A stretch of 42,174 bases of DNA from Candidatus Bacteroides merdipullorum. Lineage in GTDB: Bacteria; Bacteroidota; Bacteroidia; Bacteroidales; Bacteroidaceae. The notes beneath the pieces were generated by a model, which searched no databases, had not been told where the DNA came from, and was given only the letters and a program-made list of their open reading frames with translations. Where the stretch lies: positions 1 to 42,174 of the forward strand of contig DXCK01000026.1 of NCBI GenBank assembly GCA_019116045.1. The letters run 5' to 3'. This document shows, in pieces, positions 1-7,784 of this stretch (positions are counted from its first letter, which is position 1; the number at the start of each line of letters is the position of its first letter). A program made the translations under genes and the position numbers.

Positions 1-1215
1 GCGCATCCTGATACGTTCGTTGCGGATAGAATCGTCCAGACGTTGGTCTTCGTCCAAATAATGATATGCTGTGCGATAATCTCCCAATTCGTTGTAGTAT
101 TGACGCAAGTAACGATTACGGATATGCATCAGGTCTGGATCAATGTCCGACGGTTTAACAGCCTTGTCCAATACGCGTGCGGCTTCCGAGAGGTCTTTAC
201 GCAAAAGAGCCAGTTGGATATGCTGCGTATCCAAATAATACAAAGCCGTAGTGTCTTTCATGGCACGGAAAAACGGCTCGCACAACGAAAGATATTTGGT
301 CGCAGAATCGGGAAGGCTGAGGCGGAGGAAACAGTCTGCCAGATTAATCCGGCTTAAGTTCAATTCATAATTCATGTCTGGATAGGTAGTGGTCAGTGCC
401 ACAGCCCGCCTGAAATAATCGATTGCAGTAGGATAATCTCCGCGGAAATAATAAGAAGTACCCCGGTTATTCAAATAAAAATGTTTCTCGAAAGGCAGCA
501 TCTGACCGTATGAACGCAAGGCCAAATCGTAGTAATAATCACAAAGTTCAAAAACACGTAAAGAAGAATATATCTGCGCCAAGCCATAATAAATAGGCAC
601 TTTCTGCGCAGAAAGCAACCCAAGAGAGTCACACAACAGCAAAGCTCGGCGATACCAATAGGCTCCTCTATCCAGTTTCCCTTGTCGGTTACAGGCATCG
701 GCCAAATTAATGAGGATATCTGGCAAAACTCCTACTTTTGTCCCTTGTTGCCGTTGTTCGTAAGAGTAGCGGAAACAGTATTCTGCAGAATCCATGTGAC
801 CGGTACGGGCAAAGAGGTTCCCTTTCATATTGGAACACTCGGATTGCAAATCGGCCAAACCCGGTGAAGCAGGGGCACGACGCACATATTCTTCTATCTG
901 CTTGACTAAAAGGCGAGCCGAATCAATGTCATAAGAAGAAAGGCAAGTCTTTAATGCCACGGCCAAATAATTGTAATACACCAAACTATCATTACACTGT
1001 TGCATACGGGTTAGAGCCTCCGTGCGTACCTTGCGAGGAACAGAAGAAATAGAATCGTATATACCCTGAAAGAAGGAATCGAAAACTTCCATCTCGGTGG
1101 GCACAGACGAGGCAACAGGGTTATGCCGGCACGATGTAGGCAACAGCAACATCAGCAAGAAGGAAGCGCCCAACAAGGCAACCATGCACGGGCGGAAAGA
1201 TCTGCATCTGTCCAT
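1..1215 (-). CDS. TPR-repeat lipoprotein or sensor, 5' part only
   Basis: An open frame of 405 codons runs from an ATG at 1215 off the left edge, so only the N-terminal part is present. The N-terminus has basic residues, a hydrophobic stretch and LLPTSC with Cys29, which looks like a lipoprotein signal, although such a stretch could also act as a membrane anchor. The rest is alpha-helical and rich in Tyr, Leu and Ala, with repeating pairs such as GAYWYRRALLL, CDYYYDLALRSY and AIDYFRRAVAL, typical of tetratricopeptide repeats. In Bacteroidales such proteins often continue into a transmembrane helix and then a histidine kinase or a LuxR-type DNA-binding domain; that part lies outside the window, so this role is an inference. 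The gene lies 15 bp downstream of the DUF2027/Smr gene on the same strand and may be co-transcribed with it. Confidence 0.75.
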   Translation of the reverse strand, partial: MDRCRSFRPCMVALLGASFLLMLLLPTSCRHNPVASSVPTEMEVFDSFFQGIYDSISSVPRKVRTEALTRMQQCNDSLVYYNYLAVALKTCLSSYDIDSARLLVKQIEEYVRRAPASPGLADLQSECSNMKGNLFARTGHMDSAEYCFRYSYEQRQQGTKVGVLPDILINLADACNRQGKLDRGAYWYRRALLLCDSLGLLSAQKVPIYYGLAQIYSSLRVFELCDYYYDLALRSYGQMLPFEKHFYLNNRGTSYYFRGDYPTAIDYFRRAVALTTTYPDMNYELNLSRINLADCFLRLSLPDSATKYLSLCEPFFRAMKDTTALYYLDTQHIQLALLRKDLSEAARVLDKAVKPSDIDPDLMHIRNRYLRQYYNELGDYRTAYHYLDEDQRLDDSIRNERIRMR

Positions 1216-1230
1216 ATATACGAAAATATA

Positions 1231-2307
1231 TCAATAGATAGTCACCAGTGTAGCTCCAAATCCATATTCTTGAAAAGAAGCATCCTGAGTCTTGCACTTA
1301 GGATACTTGCGACGAAGTTCATCTAATACAGCCTTACGCAAGACGCCTTCACCTTTGCCATGTATGAAAACGACGCGCTGGCCATGCTTCTGTTTATATT
1401 GCTCCATAATCTCGCGGAACTTGTCTAACTGGTATTGCAACATGTCCGCATTGGTCATGCCTTGCGTATTGTCCAACAAAGCATCAATGTGTAAATCCAC
1501 TTCGATGATGCCGTTTTTCTCTTTCTTTTCTGTCCGGGCCGATTTAGATGCGGATGCATCCACTGATTTCTTCTGCATCAGAGATTTCTGTATTTCTTCA
1601 GCAGAGACATTGAGCTGACGAATGGCCTGGTCGTCACGCACCAGATCATAAATCAAGGCGGGAGTACTGAAGAAATCGCTGGACTGGAAGGTGTGTAGCT
1701 TATAAAACTTGACGGTATCAATCCTCAGTTCTACGCTGACAGCCGGTTTAAGCAAGAAGGAACTACGGTCCTTAAAAGCCAACAACTGCACGCAGACACG
1801 TTCCCGTTCATTCAACTCTGATTTCTCAAAGCCTTCTAAGAACAACTTTGTATTCGGTTCAATCAAACCATGCGAACGGACACTCCAAGCGTTGCTTTCG
1901 ACACTGAGATAGGTATAATATAGATAATAATTGGAGTCGTTCACCAGGTAAGTTTCGAAAGGAGTGGTAGAAACGGCCTTGATGTCTACGGGTACAAAAG
2001 CAAGATATACATTCAGCCGGTTGCCAGCTCGGGTTTCTGGCTGCCGATAGACTGAGATTTCGGGCTTCTTTAGGGTCGTTTCGTCAGGTGCGATGCGTTC
2101 CGGTTCCTGCTGCTTCTGGACGGCAGCCTTCATGGCAGGTGTCGGGATGTTATAATCGTCTGTCTCTACTACCACACATTCGCGAATGGGCATAGGTATG
2201 TCAAAACCGTCTTCATCTTCTACCAACACAATATCCTTGCCTTGGAAACCACTGACTTTTCCACCACCTACTTCGCTCAAGAAGCGTACTCTATCTCCTA
2301 TTTTCAT
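1231..2307 (-). CDS. DUF2027 and Smr domain protein
   Basis: A 358-residue protein. The N-terminus (about 1-75, starting [18 protein letters not shown]) is a short beta-barrel-like segment typical of DUF2027 proteins of Bacteroidales. The middle is a beta-rich domain. The last 90 residues form a Smr domain, with the DLHID motif near residue 272 and the signature [11 protein letters not shown] near 312. Smr domains occur at the C-terminus of MutS2 and in stand-alone proteins and are associated with nicking endonuclease or RNA/DNA-binding activity; MutS ATPase motifs are absent, so it should not be called MutS2. The start at 2307 follows an A/T-rich leader and a TACCTTTG promoter box. The function is not established from sequence. 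Confidence 0.9.
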   Translation of the reverse strand: MKIGDRVRFLSEVGGGKVSGFQGKDIVLVEDEDGFDIPMPIRECVVVETDDYNIPTPAMKAAVQKQQEPERIAPDETTLKKPEISVYRQPETRAGNRLNVYLAFVPVDIKAVSTTPFETYLVNDSNYYLYYTYLSVESNAWSVRSHGLIEPNTKLFLEGFEKSELNERERVCVQLLAFKDRSSFLLKPAVSVELRIDTVKFYKLHTFQSSDFFSTPALIYDLVRDDQAIRQLNVSAEEIQKSLMQKKSVDASASKSARTEKKEKNGIIEVDLHIDALLDNTQGMTNADMLQYQLDKFREIMEQYKQKHGQRVVFIHGKGEGVLRKAVLDELRRKYPKCKTQDASFQEYGFGATLVTIY

Positions 2308-2343
2308 AACCTACTATAATATATTAAAACACTTAAGTGAGCA

Positions 2344-2351
2344 CAAAGGTA
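2344..2351 (-). promoter_or_regulatory. -7 box for the DUF2027/Smr gene
   Basis: TACCTTTG on the minus strand fits the Bacteroides -7 consensus TAnnTTTG and lies 36 bp upstream of the start codon at 2307. No clear TTTG -33 element is visible. It is back to back with an identical box for queA 12 bp away. Confidence 0.6.
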
Positions 2352-2363
2352 CAAAATTATTCA

Positions 2364-2371
2364 TACCTTTG
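2364..2371 (+). promoter_or_regulatory. -7 box for queA
   Basis: TACCTTTG matches TAnnTTTG and lies 21 bp upstream of the queA ATG at 2393. It implies a very short untranslated leader of about 15 nt. The box supports starting queA at 2393 and not at the in-frame ATG at 2186 inside the divergent gene. Confidence 0.65.
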
Positions 2372-2392
2372 CACGCCCAAAAGACAGATAAT

Positions 2393-3622
2393 ATGAACGA
2401 GAATCCCAAAGACATACATATCCGCGACTTCCAATATGACCTGCCGGATGAACGTATAGCCAAATTCCCTCTGCCTCAACGAGACCATTCCAAACTATTG
2501 CTTTACCGCCACGGAGAAGTGGCCGAGGACCGCTTCTTCAACTTGCCGCACTACATCCCGGCCGGCAGCCTGATGGTGTTCAACAATACGAAGGTCATCC
2601 AAGCCCGGCTGCATTTCCGCAAAGACACAGGGGCACTGATTGAGGTGTTTTGCCTGGAACCGCTGGAGCCGAATGATTATGCACTCAACTTCCAGCAGAC
2701 GGCCCATAGCGCATGGCTTTGCATGATTGGCAACCTGAAGAAGTGGAAGGAAGGGACGCTGCACCGGGTAATGACGGTGAAGGGGATGATGGTCACGCTG
2801 ACTGCCAGGCGGGGTGAATGTCGGGGTACGAGCCACCGGGTGGACTTCGCGTGGGATAACGCGGAGGTGACGTTTGCCGACATACTGGAGGTGTTCGGCG
2901 AGTTGCCCATCCCACCCTACCTGAACCGGGCCACGCAGGAAAGCGATTTAACGACGTACCAGACGGTGTACAGCAAAATAAAGGGCTCGGTGGCGGCACC
3001 CACGGCGGGACTGCACTTCACGCCCGCCGTGCTGGACGCACTGCGGCAGAAGGGGGTCGACCTGGAGGAGCTGACATTGCACGTGGGCGCCGGCACATTC
3101 CGCCCCGTGAAGAGCGAACGGATAGAAGGGCACGAGATGCACACGGAGTATATCTCTGTCTCGCGGCAAACGATAGCCCGGCTGTTGGCCCATGATGCCT
3201 GCGCCATTGCCGTGGGCACCACGTCGGTACGGACACTGGAAAGCTTGTACCACATCGGGCTTACCCTCATGGAGCACCCGGATGCTTCGGAAGAGGAATT
3301 GCACGTCCGGCAGTGGCAACCCTACGGACTCCCAGCAGAGAAGGCCGCCACGCCTGCCACGGAGGCCCTGCAAGCGATTGCCGACTATCTGGACCGCCAC
3401 CACATGGAGACGCTGCACACCAGCACGCAAATCATCATTGCCCCGGGATATGAGTACAAGATAGTAAAAGCGATGGTGACCAACTTCCACCAACCGCAGA
3501 GCACACTGCTGCTGCTGGTGTCGGCCTTCGTAGGAGGCGACTGGCGGAGGATGTACGACTATGCCCTGGCGCACGACTTCCGCTTCCTGAGCTATGGCGA
3601 CTCGTCGCTGCTGATGCCGTAA
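2393..3622 (+). CDS. queA: S-adenosylmethionine:tRNA ribosyltransferase-isomerase family protein (QueA)
   Basis: A 409-residue protein. QueA transfers and isomerises the ribosyl group of SAM onto preQ1 at tRNA position 34, giving epoxyqueuosine. Family motifs visible are the N-terminal FNNTKVIQARL segment, AAPTAGLHFT, HVGAGTFRPV, and the C-terminal NFHQPQSTLLLLVSAFVGG. It is about 50 residues longer than E. coli QueA (356 aa); the extra sequence includes an insertion after TLESLYHIG (about residue 285) before the final domain. Some Bacteroidales carry both a standard-length QueA and a longer relative like this one, so it may be the paralogue and its exact substrate is less certain. The in-frame extension back to 2186 is rejected because it would overlap the divergent promoters and the Smr gene. 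Confidence 0.88.
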   Translation: MNENPKDIHIRDFQYDLPDERIAKFPLPQRDHSKLLLYRHGEVAEDRFFNLPHYIPAGSLMVFNNTKVIQARLHFRKDTGALIEVFCLEPLEPNDYALNFQQTAHSAWLCMIGNLKKWKEGTLHRVMTVKGMMVTLTARRGECRGTSHRVDFAWDNAEVTFADILEVFGELPIPPYLNRATQESDLTTYQTVYSKIKGSVAAPTAGLHFTPAVLDALRQKGVDLEELTLHVGAGTFRPVKSERIEGHEMHTEYISVSRQTIARLLAHDACAIAVGTTSVRTLESLYHIGLTLMEHPDASEEELHVRQWQPYGLPAEKAATPATEALQAIADYLDRHHMETLHTSTQIIIAPGYEYKIVKAMVTNFHQPQSTLLLLVSAFVGGDWRRMYDYALAHDFRFLSYGDSSLLMP

Positions 3623-3633
3623 GAATTTAGGGG

Positions 3634-3710
3634 ACGAGTTAACGAGGCCACGAGGACAGACCTTGTTGCCTTGTCAACTATTACAAAACCTTGTTGCCTT
3701 GTTAACTCGT
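3634..3710. repeat. GTTGAC/GTTAAC-word spacer with inverted repeat
   Basis: The queA-NUDIX gap is built of repeated words: CCTTGTTGCCTTGT occurs twice, followed by GTTAACTCGTCAACTTGTC. The left ACGAGTTAACGAGG (3634-3647) and right CCTTGTTAACTCGT (3697-3710) form 14-bp arms with one mismatch. The same vocabulary recurs at 10551-10676. A queA transcript could fold here. Similar words are common between genes of Bacteroides-type genomes. Confidence 0.7.
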
Positions 3711-3732
3711 CAACTTGTCAACTAATAAATTT

Positions 3733-4230
3733 ATGAAGAAAGACAACCTAGAAGAACTGTTCCCCGTCGTGGACGAACAGGGAAACATCCTGGGGGCTGC
3801 CACCCGTGGCGAGTGCCACAACGGCAGCAAGCTGCTGCACCCGGTGGTGCACCTGCACGTGTTCAACTCTGAAGGCGCGCTCTACCTGCAACGACGCCCT
3901 GCGTGGAAGGATATCCAACCCGGCAAGTGGGACACAGCCGTGGGCGGACACGTCGACTTGGGCGAAAGCGTGGAGCAAGCCCTGCGCCGCGAAGCACGCG
4001 AAGAGCTGGGCATCAGCGACTTCACCCCGCAGTCCGTCGACCACTACGTCTTCGAATCGGAACGCGAGCGCGAACTGGTCTTCACCTTCCGCACGGTGTA
4101 CGACGGCCCTGTCACGCCCTCCGACGAACTGGACGGCGGGCGCTTCTGGCCGGTGCAGGAAATCCGCAATAACCTGGGCCAAGGCGTCTTCACCCCCAAC
4201 TTCGAGGGCGAGGTAGGCCGCGTGCTATAA
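3733..4230 (+). CDS. NUDIX hydrolase (isopentenyl-diphosphate isomerase-like)
   Basis: A 165-residue protein that should hydrolyse a nucleoside diphosphate linked to another moiety, or act like the IPP-isomerase/YfcD-type NUDIX proteins. The NUDIX box GX5EX7REUXEEXGU is intact at residues 71-94, from GGHVDLGE to REAREELGI, with the metal-binding glutamates present. The preceding LYLQRRPAWKDIQPGKWD segment is typical of the IPP-isomerase-like branch. I chose the start at 3733 because the upstream in-frame ATG at 3715 lies in the GTTGAC-type spacer repeat and conserved sequence begins after MKKDNLEELF. The substrate cannot be read from sequence. It may be co-transcribed with queA. Confidence 0.88.
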   Translation: MKKDNLEELFPVVDEQGNILGAATRGECHNGSKLLHPVVHLHVFNSEGALYLQRRPAWKDIQPGKWDTAVGGHVDLGESVEQALRREAREELGISDFTPQSVDHYVFESERERELVFTFRTVYDGPVTPSDELDGGRFWPVQEIRNNLGQGVFTPNFEGEVGRVL

Positions 4231-4240
4231 GCATTCATTG

Positions 4241-4360
4241 TCTATGGGTCGATAGATGCAGCTTTCTAGTGGGTACTAGAAGCATACGTCTATGGGTAGC
4301 TATACTGACCAGTATAGGGGTAGCTATACTGACCGGTATAGGGGTAACTATACCGACAAG
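4241..4360. repeat. Tandem palindromic array A, 5 units of 24 bp
   Basis: Five consecutive 24-bp units start at 4241, 4265, 4289, 4313 and 4337. Each begins TCTAT/TATAG followed by GGGT. Four can fold on themselves: TCTAT...ATAGA in unit 1, TCTAGT-GGGT-ACTAGA in unit 2, and TATAG...CTATA in units 4 and 5. Units 3 and 4 are also linked by CTATACTG-ac-CAGTATAG. The array fills the gap between two convergent genes, directly before the terminator hairpin. The GGGT loop and 24-bp period are shared with the array at 11698-11903. Confidence 0.85.
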
Positions 4361-4364
4361 ACAC

Positions 4365-4407
4365 AAAAAGAGGCGCCGGCAGCAGAGCGAACATGCTACC
4401 GGCGCCT
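4365..4407 (-). terminator. Terminator downstream of glmM
   Basis: AGGCGCCGG-c-AGCA (4371-4384) pairs with TGCT-a-CCGGCGCCT (4394-4407), a 13-bp stem with one mismatch and a 9-nt loop. On the minus strand the stem is followed by a run of five T (4369-4365), which makes it an intrinsic terminator for glmM. On the plus strand only a short TTTC follows, so it may act weakly for the NUDIX gene too. Confidence 0.8.
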
Positions 4408-4443
4408 TTCTACTTATATTGGATGAAAGATGAATTTCCTCTC

Positions 4444-5832
4444 TCAGCAGGCCAAGTCTTCGACCACCTTCATCACCTGACGAGCCACCTCCTCGGCATC
4501 TTGCTGCGTGGGAGCCTCGCTGTAAACACGGATGATGGGCTCGGTGTTGCTCTTGCGCAAGTGCACCCAGCGGTCGAGGAAGTCTATCTTCACGCCGTCC
4601 GTGTCGGTAATCTTCTCGTCCCTATACAGTTCCTTCACCCGGGCCAAGATGGCATCCACATCCGTTTCCGGAGTCAGGTCTACGCGGTTCTTCGCCATGA
4701 AGTAGGCAGGATACGTGGCACGCAGTTCGCTGACCTTCTTGCCCTCGTGCGCCAAGTGGCTCAAGAAGAGTGCGATGCCCACCAAGGCGTCGCGCCCGTA
4801 GTGGCTGGCCGGATAGATGACCCCGCCGTTGCCCTCGCCGCCGATGACGGCACCCACGCGCTTCATCTCCGTGGTCACGTTCACTTCGCCCACGGCCGCC
4901 GCGTAATACGGCTGCCCGTAACGGGCCGTCACATCGCGCAAGGCACGGGTCGAACTGAGGTTGGACACCGTGGGGCCTGGCGTATGCTTCAGCACATAGT
5001 CGGCCACAGTGACCAGCGTGTATTCCTCGCCATACATGCGTCCGTCCTCGCAGATGATAGCCAGACGGTCTACGTCAGGGTCTACGACAAACGCCACGTC
5101 GTTTCCACCCTTCGACATCAACTGCATGATGTCGCCCAGGTTACGTTCCAACGGTTCGGGATTGTGCTGGAAGTTGCCCGTAGGCTCACAATACAGCTTC
5201 TCCACGTGCTGCACGCCCAGTTGTTCCAACAAATCAGGCAAGATGATGCCCCCCACCGAGTTCACACAGTCGATGGCCACGCGGAAACCGGCCTTGCGGA
5301 TAGCTTCCACGTCCACCAGGTCGAGAGCCAGCACACTGTCTATGTGTTTCTGGTTATAGGTCAAGTCCTTGCGGTACGTGCCCAGTTGGTCGACCTCGGC
5401 ATAATCGAAATCTTCGGCCTCGGCGATGCGCAGCACTTCGTTCCCCTCTTCTTTATTGAGGAACTCGCCCCGTTCGTTCAGCAACTTCAGGGCGTTCCAC
5501 TGTTTGGGGTTATGCGAAGCCGTCAGTATGATACCTCCACTGGCCCCCTCCATTGTCACAGCCAGCTCGGTAGTAGGAGTCGACGCCAGGTCGATGTCCA
5601 CCACGTCCCAGCCCATGCCCATCAAGGTGCCGACGACGATGTTCTTCACCATTTCGCCGGAAAGGCGGGCATCACGGCCCACCACAATCTTGTTGCTCCT
5701 GACTGTGCAGGTTCTGCGTATCAGCGTGGCGTATGCCGAAGTAAATTTCACGATATCCAGCGGATTCAGTCCCTCGCCGGCCTTGCCGCCGATGGTGCCA
5801 CGGATACCAGAAATGGATTTAATCAATGTCAT
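4444..5832 (-). CDS. glmM: Phosphoglucosamine mutase
   Basis: A 462-residue protein of the alpha-D-phosphohexomutase family, expected to interconvert glucosamine-6-phosphate and glucosamine-1-phosphate for peptidoglycan and LPS precursor synthesis. All four family signatures are present: the phosphoserine loop TASHNP (Ser106), the metal-binding DPDVDR near residue 247, the sugar-binding GEGNGG near 325, and the phosphate-binding RKSNTEPIIRVYSEA near the C-terminus. Length fits GlmM, and GEGNGG with SNTEP favours the GlmM/PMM group over PgcA. A phosphomannomutase activity cannot be excluded. The gene follows the DUF4827 lipoprotein gene by 21 bp, so the two are probably co-transcribed, and it ends before a strong terminator. 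Confidence 0.92.
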   Translation of the reverse strand: MTLIKSISGIRGTIGGKAGEGLNPLDIVKFTSAYATLIRRTCTVRSNKIVVGRDARLSGEMVKNIVVGTLMGMGWDVVDIDLASTPTTELAVTMEGASGGIILTASHNPKQWNALKLLNERGEFLNKEEGNEVLRIAEAEDFDYAEVDQLGTYRKDLTYNQKHIDSVLALDLVDVEAIRKAGFRVAIDCVNSVGGIILPDLLEQLGVQHVEKLYCEPTGNFQHNPEPLERNLGDIMQLMSKGGNDVAFVVDPDVDRLAIICEDGRMYGEEYTLVTVADYVLKHTPGPTVSNLSSTRALRDVTARYGQPYYAAAVGEVNVTTEMKRVGAVIGGEGNGGVIYPASHYGRDALVGIALFLSHLAHEGKKVSELRATYPAYFMAKNRVDLTPETDVDAILARVKELYRDEKITDTDGVKIDFLDRWVHLRKSNTEPIIRVYSEAPTQQDAEEVARQVMKVVEDLAC

Positions 5833-5853
5833 AGCAAAGGAAAAATAGCGTTA

Positions 5854-6447
5854 TTAATATATCTGAAAACGAATATCGTAGTAATAGGGCACGACTGACT
5901 GCATGGCAGTGCTGCTCCCCATGTCCGAAGGAACTATCAGCTTCACATGCGACTTGTTATAAATGTAGTCCCAAGGCACCAGCCATCCAGCAGGAACGGC
6001 TGAACTGCCGTAATATTGCCAATAGGCTCCCTCCAGGAAAATACCGGCGATAGAAGAAGAGGTCACGGTGTAGCGAAACCCGTCGACCATGTAAGCCAGT
6101 TCCAAGTTTGAGTAAGACAGGTATTTGTCTAGGATGTTGTATTCTGTAAAGCGCATCAGTATCTCGTCGTTGTTCCGTACCGTATCGCCCTCGATACCTC
6201 TGTCCAGAATCTGCATGTAGACTCCGCTGGCCAGTTGCACGTATTCATTGCGGTCGAGGTTGGTCACCGTGTCTTGTGCCAGGAACTGGCTCTGGGATAT
6301 GACCGTGATGCTGCTGTCGCGGATAAAAGCGGCGATGGCGTCATCTTCCCGCTCTTTCATCTCGGCATAGGTCATCGTGTCGTCGCAGGCCTGGAAGGCG
6401 ATGCAGGCAAGCATCAGGAGCAAAAAGAATAAGGTAAGTTTTTTCAT
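5854..6447 (-). CDS. DUF4827 lipoprotein
   Basis: A 197-residue protein with a clear lipoprotein signal: MKKLTLFF, a hydrophobic core, then AFQAC with Cys21. The mature part starts CDDTMTYAEMKEREDDAIAAFI, which I recognise from the DUF4827 family of Bacteroidales lipoproteins found beside glmM. Those proteins have an FKBP-like fold (family knowledge); the FKBP catalytic residues are not obvious here and no activity is assigned. The protein should be anchored in the inner or outer membrane facing the periplasm. It has its own TACTTTTG promoter box 26 bp upstream and is followed after 21 bp by glmM. Confidence 0.85.
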   Translation of the reverse strand: MKKLTLFFLLLMLACIAFQACDDTMTYAEMKEREDDAIAAFIRDSSITVISQSQFLAQDTVTNLDRNEYVQLASGVYMQILDRGIEGDTVRNNDEILMRFTEYNILDKYLSYSNLELAYMVDGFRYTVTSSSIAGIFLEGAYWQYYGSSAVPAGWLVPWDYIYNKSHVKLIVPSDMGSSTAMQSVVPYYYDIRFQIY

Positions 6448-6472
6448 TTCTATTTGTTAATAAATTGCGTGA

Positions 6473-6480
6473 CAAAAGTA
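6473..6480 (-). promoter_or_regulatory. -7 box for the DUF4827-glmM pair
   Basis: TACTTTTG on the minus strand matches TAnnTTTG and lies 26 bp before the DUF4827 start codon. The gap back to nrnA is only 104 bp and otherwise shows no feature. Confidence 0.65.
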
Positions 6481-6551
6481 TCTGATTTCGCGGAAAGATG
6501 AAGTGATAACTGCCGAATGTTCGTATCTTTTAACCTTTCCACGTCGTTTTT

Positions 6552-7592
6552 TCACGGTTGGGCGGCCGTGAGCAGAGGCTTGTATTGGCGGATGGCTGCC
6601 TCGAACACTTCGCGTGCTTCTTCCATAGTGCCGTAAAATTCGCCGCCCGAAGCATTCAGGTGTCCGCCGCCGTTGAAGAACTCGGCCGCCACCTGGTTGC
6701 ACGGGAAGGTGCCCACGGAGCGGAGCGAGATTTTTATCATCGGCCGTTCGGTGTCTTCGCGCAAGAAGCAGGAGAATACTACGTTTTTGATGCTTAGCGG
6801 GATGTTGACGAATCCCTCGCTGTCGCCACGGACGTAGTTGAAGCGGCGCTGCTCTTTCTTGGTCAGCGAGATGAGGGCGGCGTTGCAGTCGGTGTAGACG
6901 CGCATCTGCGAGAGAACGTAACCCATCAGACGCAGGCGACTCTCGGAATAAGTATTGAATACCTTGCGGTAGATGGCGTCTTTGTCAATGCCCTTTGAGA
7001 GCAGTTCGCTGATGATGAAGTAGATTTCGCGGTTGTTCGAATTGTAGGTAAAGCCTCCCGTGTCGGTCATCATGCCCGTATAGACGCACTCAGCAGCTTC
7101 TTTCGTAATCTCGTTGAAGTAGCCCATGCGGCAGATGAGGCGGAACACCAACTCGGAGGTCGACGAGATTTCGGGGTGCGAGATGATGATTTGGCAGAAA
7201 GGTTCCGGATCCAGATGGTGGTCGATAAGAATCTTCCGTGCGGGCGAAGCCTGCACGGCATCCCCCATGGCGTCGATGCGGTGGATAGCGTTGAAATCGA
7301 GACAGCAGATGACGTCGGCCTCGGCCAGCAGGCGGTCGGCGAACTCCTTGTACTTGTCGTACAGCAAGATGTCTTTGCTGCCGGGCATCCACTTCAGAAA
7401 GTCGGGAAAGGCATTGGGCACGATGACATTGGCCGTCTTGTCCTGCGAACAGAGGAAGTGCCACAGGGCCAGGGACGAACCGATGGCGTCGCCGTCGGGC
7501 GACACGTGGGAAACGATGACTATCTTCTCAGCGCGCTCGAACCATTTGGTGAAGTGGTCGATGTTTGCTTGTTTGATTATCTTGCTCAGCAT
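6552..7592 (-). CDS. nrnA: DHH-family oligoribonuclease / pAp phosphatase (NrnA type)
   Basis: A 346-residue cytoplasmic phosphoesterase of the DHH/DHHA1 superfamily. Motif I is SHVSPDGDAIGSS (residues 28-40), the DHH motif is IDHHLDPE (124-126), and the C-terminal DHHA1 domain carries FFNGGGHLNASGG near residue 310. Size and domain order match NrnA, which degrades 2-5-nt RNA to mononucleotides and dephosphorylates pAp. Bacteroidales generally lack the Orn enzyme, so this is a plausible housekeeping nanoRNase (inference). It has its own promoter box at 7633-7640 and is separated from comEC by a 192-bp gap with palindromic repeats. Confidence 0.9.
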   Translation of the reverse strand: MLSKIIKQANIDHFTKWFERAEKIVIVSHVSPDGDAIGSSLALWHFLCSQDKTANVIVPNAFPDFLKWMPGSKDILLYDKYKEFADRLLAEADVICCLDFNAIHRIDAMGDAVQASPARKILIDHHLDPEPFCQIIISHPEISSTSELVFRLICRMGYFNEITKEAAECVYTGMMTDTGGFTYNSNNREIYFIISELLSKGIDKDAIYRKVFNTYSESRLRLMGYVLSQMRVYTDCNAALISLTKKEQRRFNYVRGDSEGFVNIPLSIKNVVFSCFLREDTERPMIKISLRSVGTFPCNQVAAEFFNGGGHLNASGGEFYGTMEEAREVFEAAIRQYKPLLTAAQP

Positions 7593-7632
7593 AACCGGGT
7601 CTTTATTTAAAATGATACAGATAAATTGGGCA

Positions 7633-7640
7633 CAAAAGTA
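7633..7640 (-). promoter_or_regulatory. -7 box for nrnA
   Basis: TACTTTTG on the minus strand matches TAnnTTTG, 41 bp upstream of the nrnA start codon. No convincing -33 TTTG is present. Confidence 0.65.
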
Positions 7641-7682
7641 CGAAAAAGTTTAGGATTTCGGGTACAAGGAAGCGTGATTTCC

Positions 7683-7770
7683 GCACAACTGCCTGGCACG
7701 TACGAATGGCACGTGCCTCTCTTCCGTAAGAAGCGTCCCGCTTGTCCGGAAGAAAGCCGCTTCTTGCGCA
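7683..7770 (-). repeat. Degenerate 22-bp palindromic array between comEC and nrnA
   Basis: Read on the minus strand, units beginning TGCGCAAG (7770), CGGACAAG (7748) and CGGAAGAG (7726) follow each other at exactly 22 bp, and a weaker fourth starts at 7704. Internal palindromes include AAGCG-ggac-GCTT-like arms and GGCACGTGCC. Units of the same type, CGGACAAG followed by CTTCTTC, recur at 25407-25472. The array lies just downstream of the comEC stop and might act in 3'-end folding; no T-run follows. Confidence 0.6.
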
Positions 7771-7784
7771 CAAGGAGTAAACGC

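Noticed and set aside
2186..2392. N-terminal extension of QueA
   Set aside because: It overlaps the divergent Smr gene and both promoters; the family N-terminus and a -7 box support ATG 2393.
4393..5898. 501-aa open frame antisense to glmM
   Set aside because: It is a shadow of glmM, starts inside the terminator hairpin and shows no family motif.
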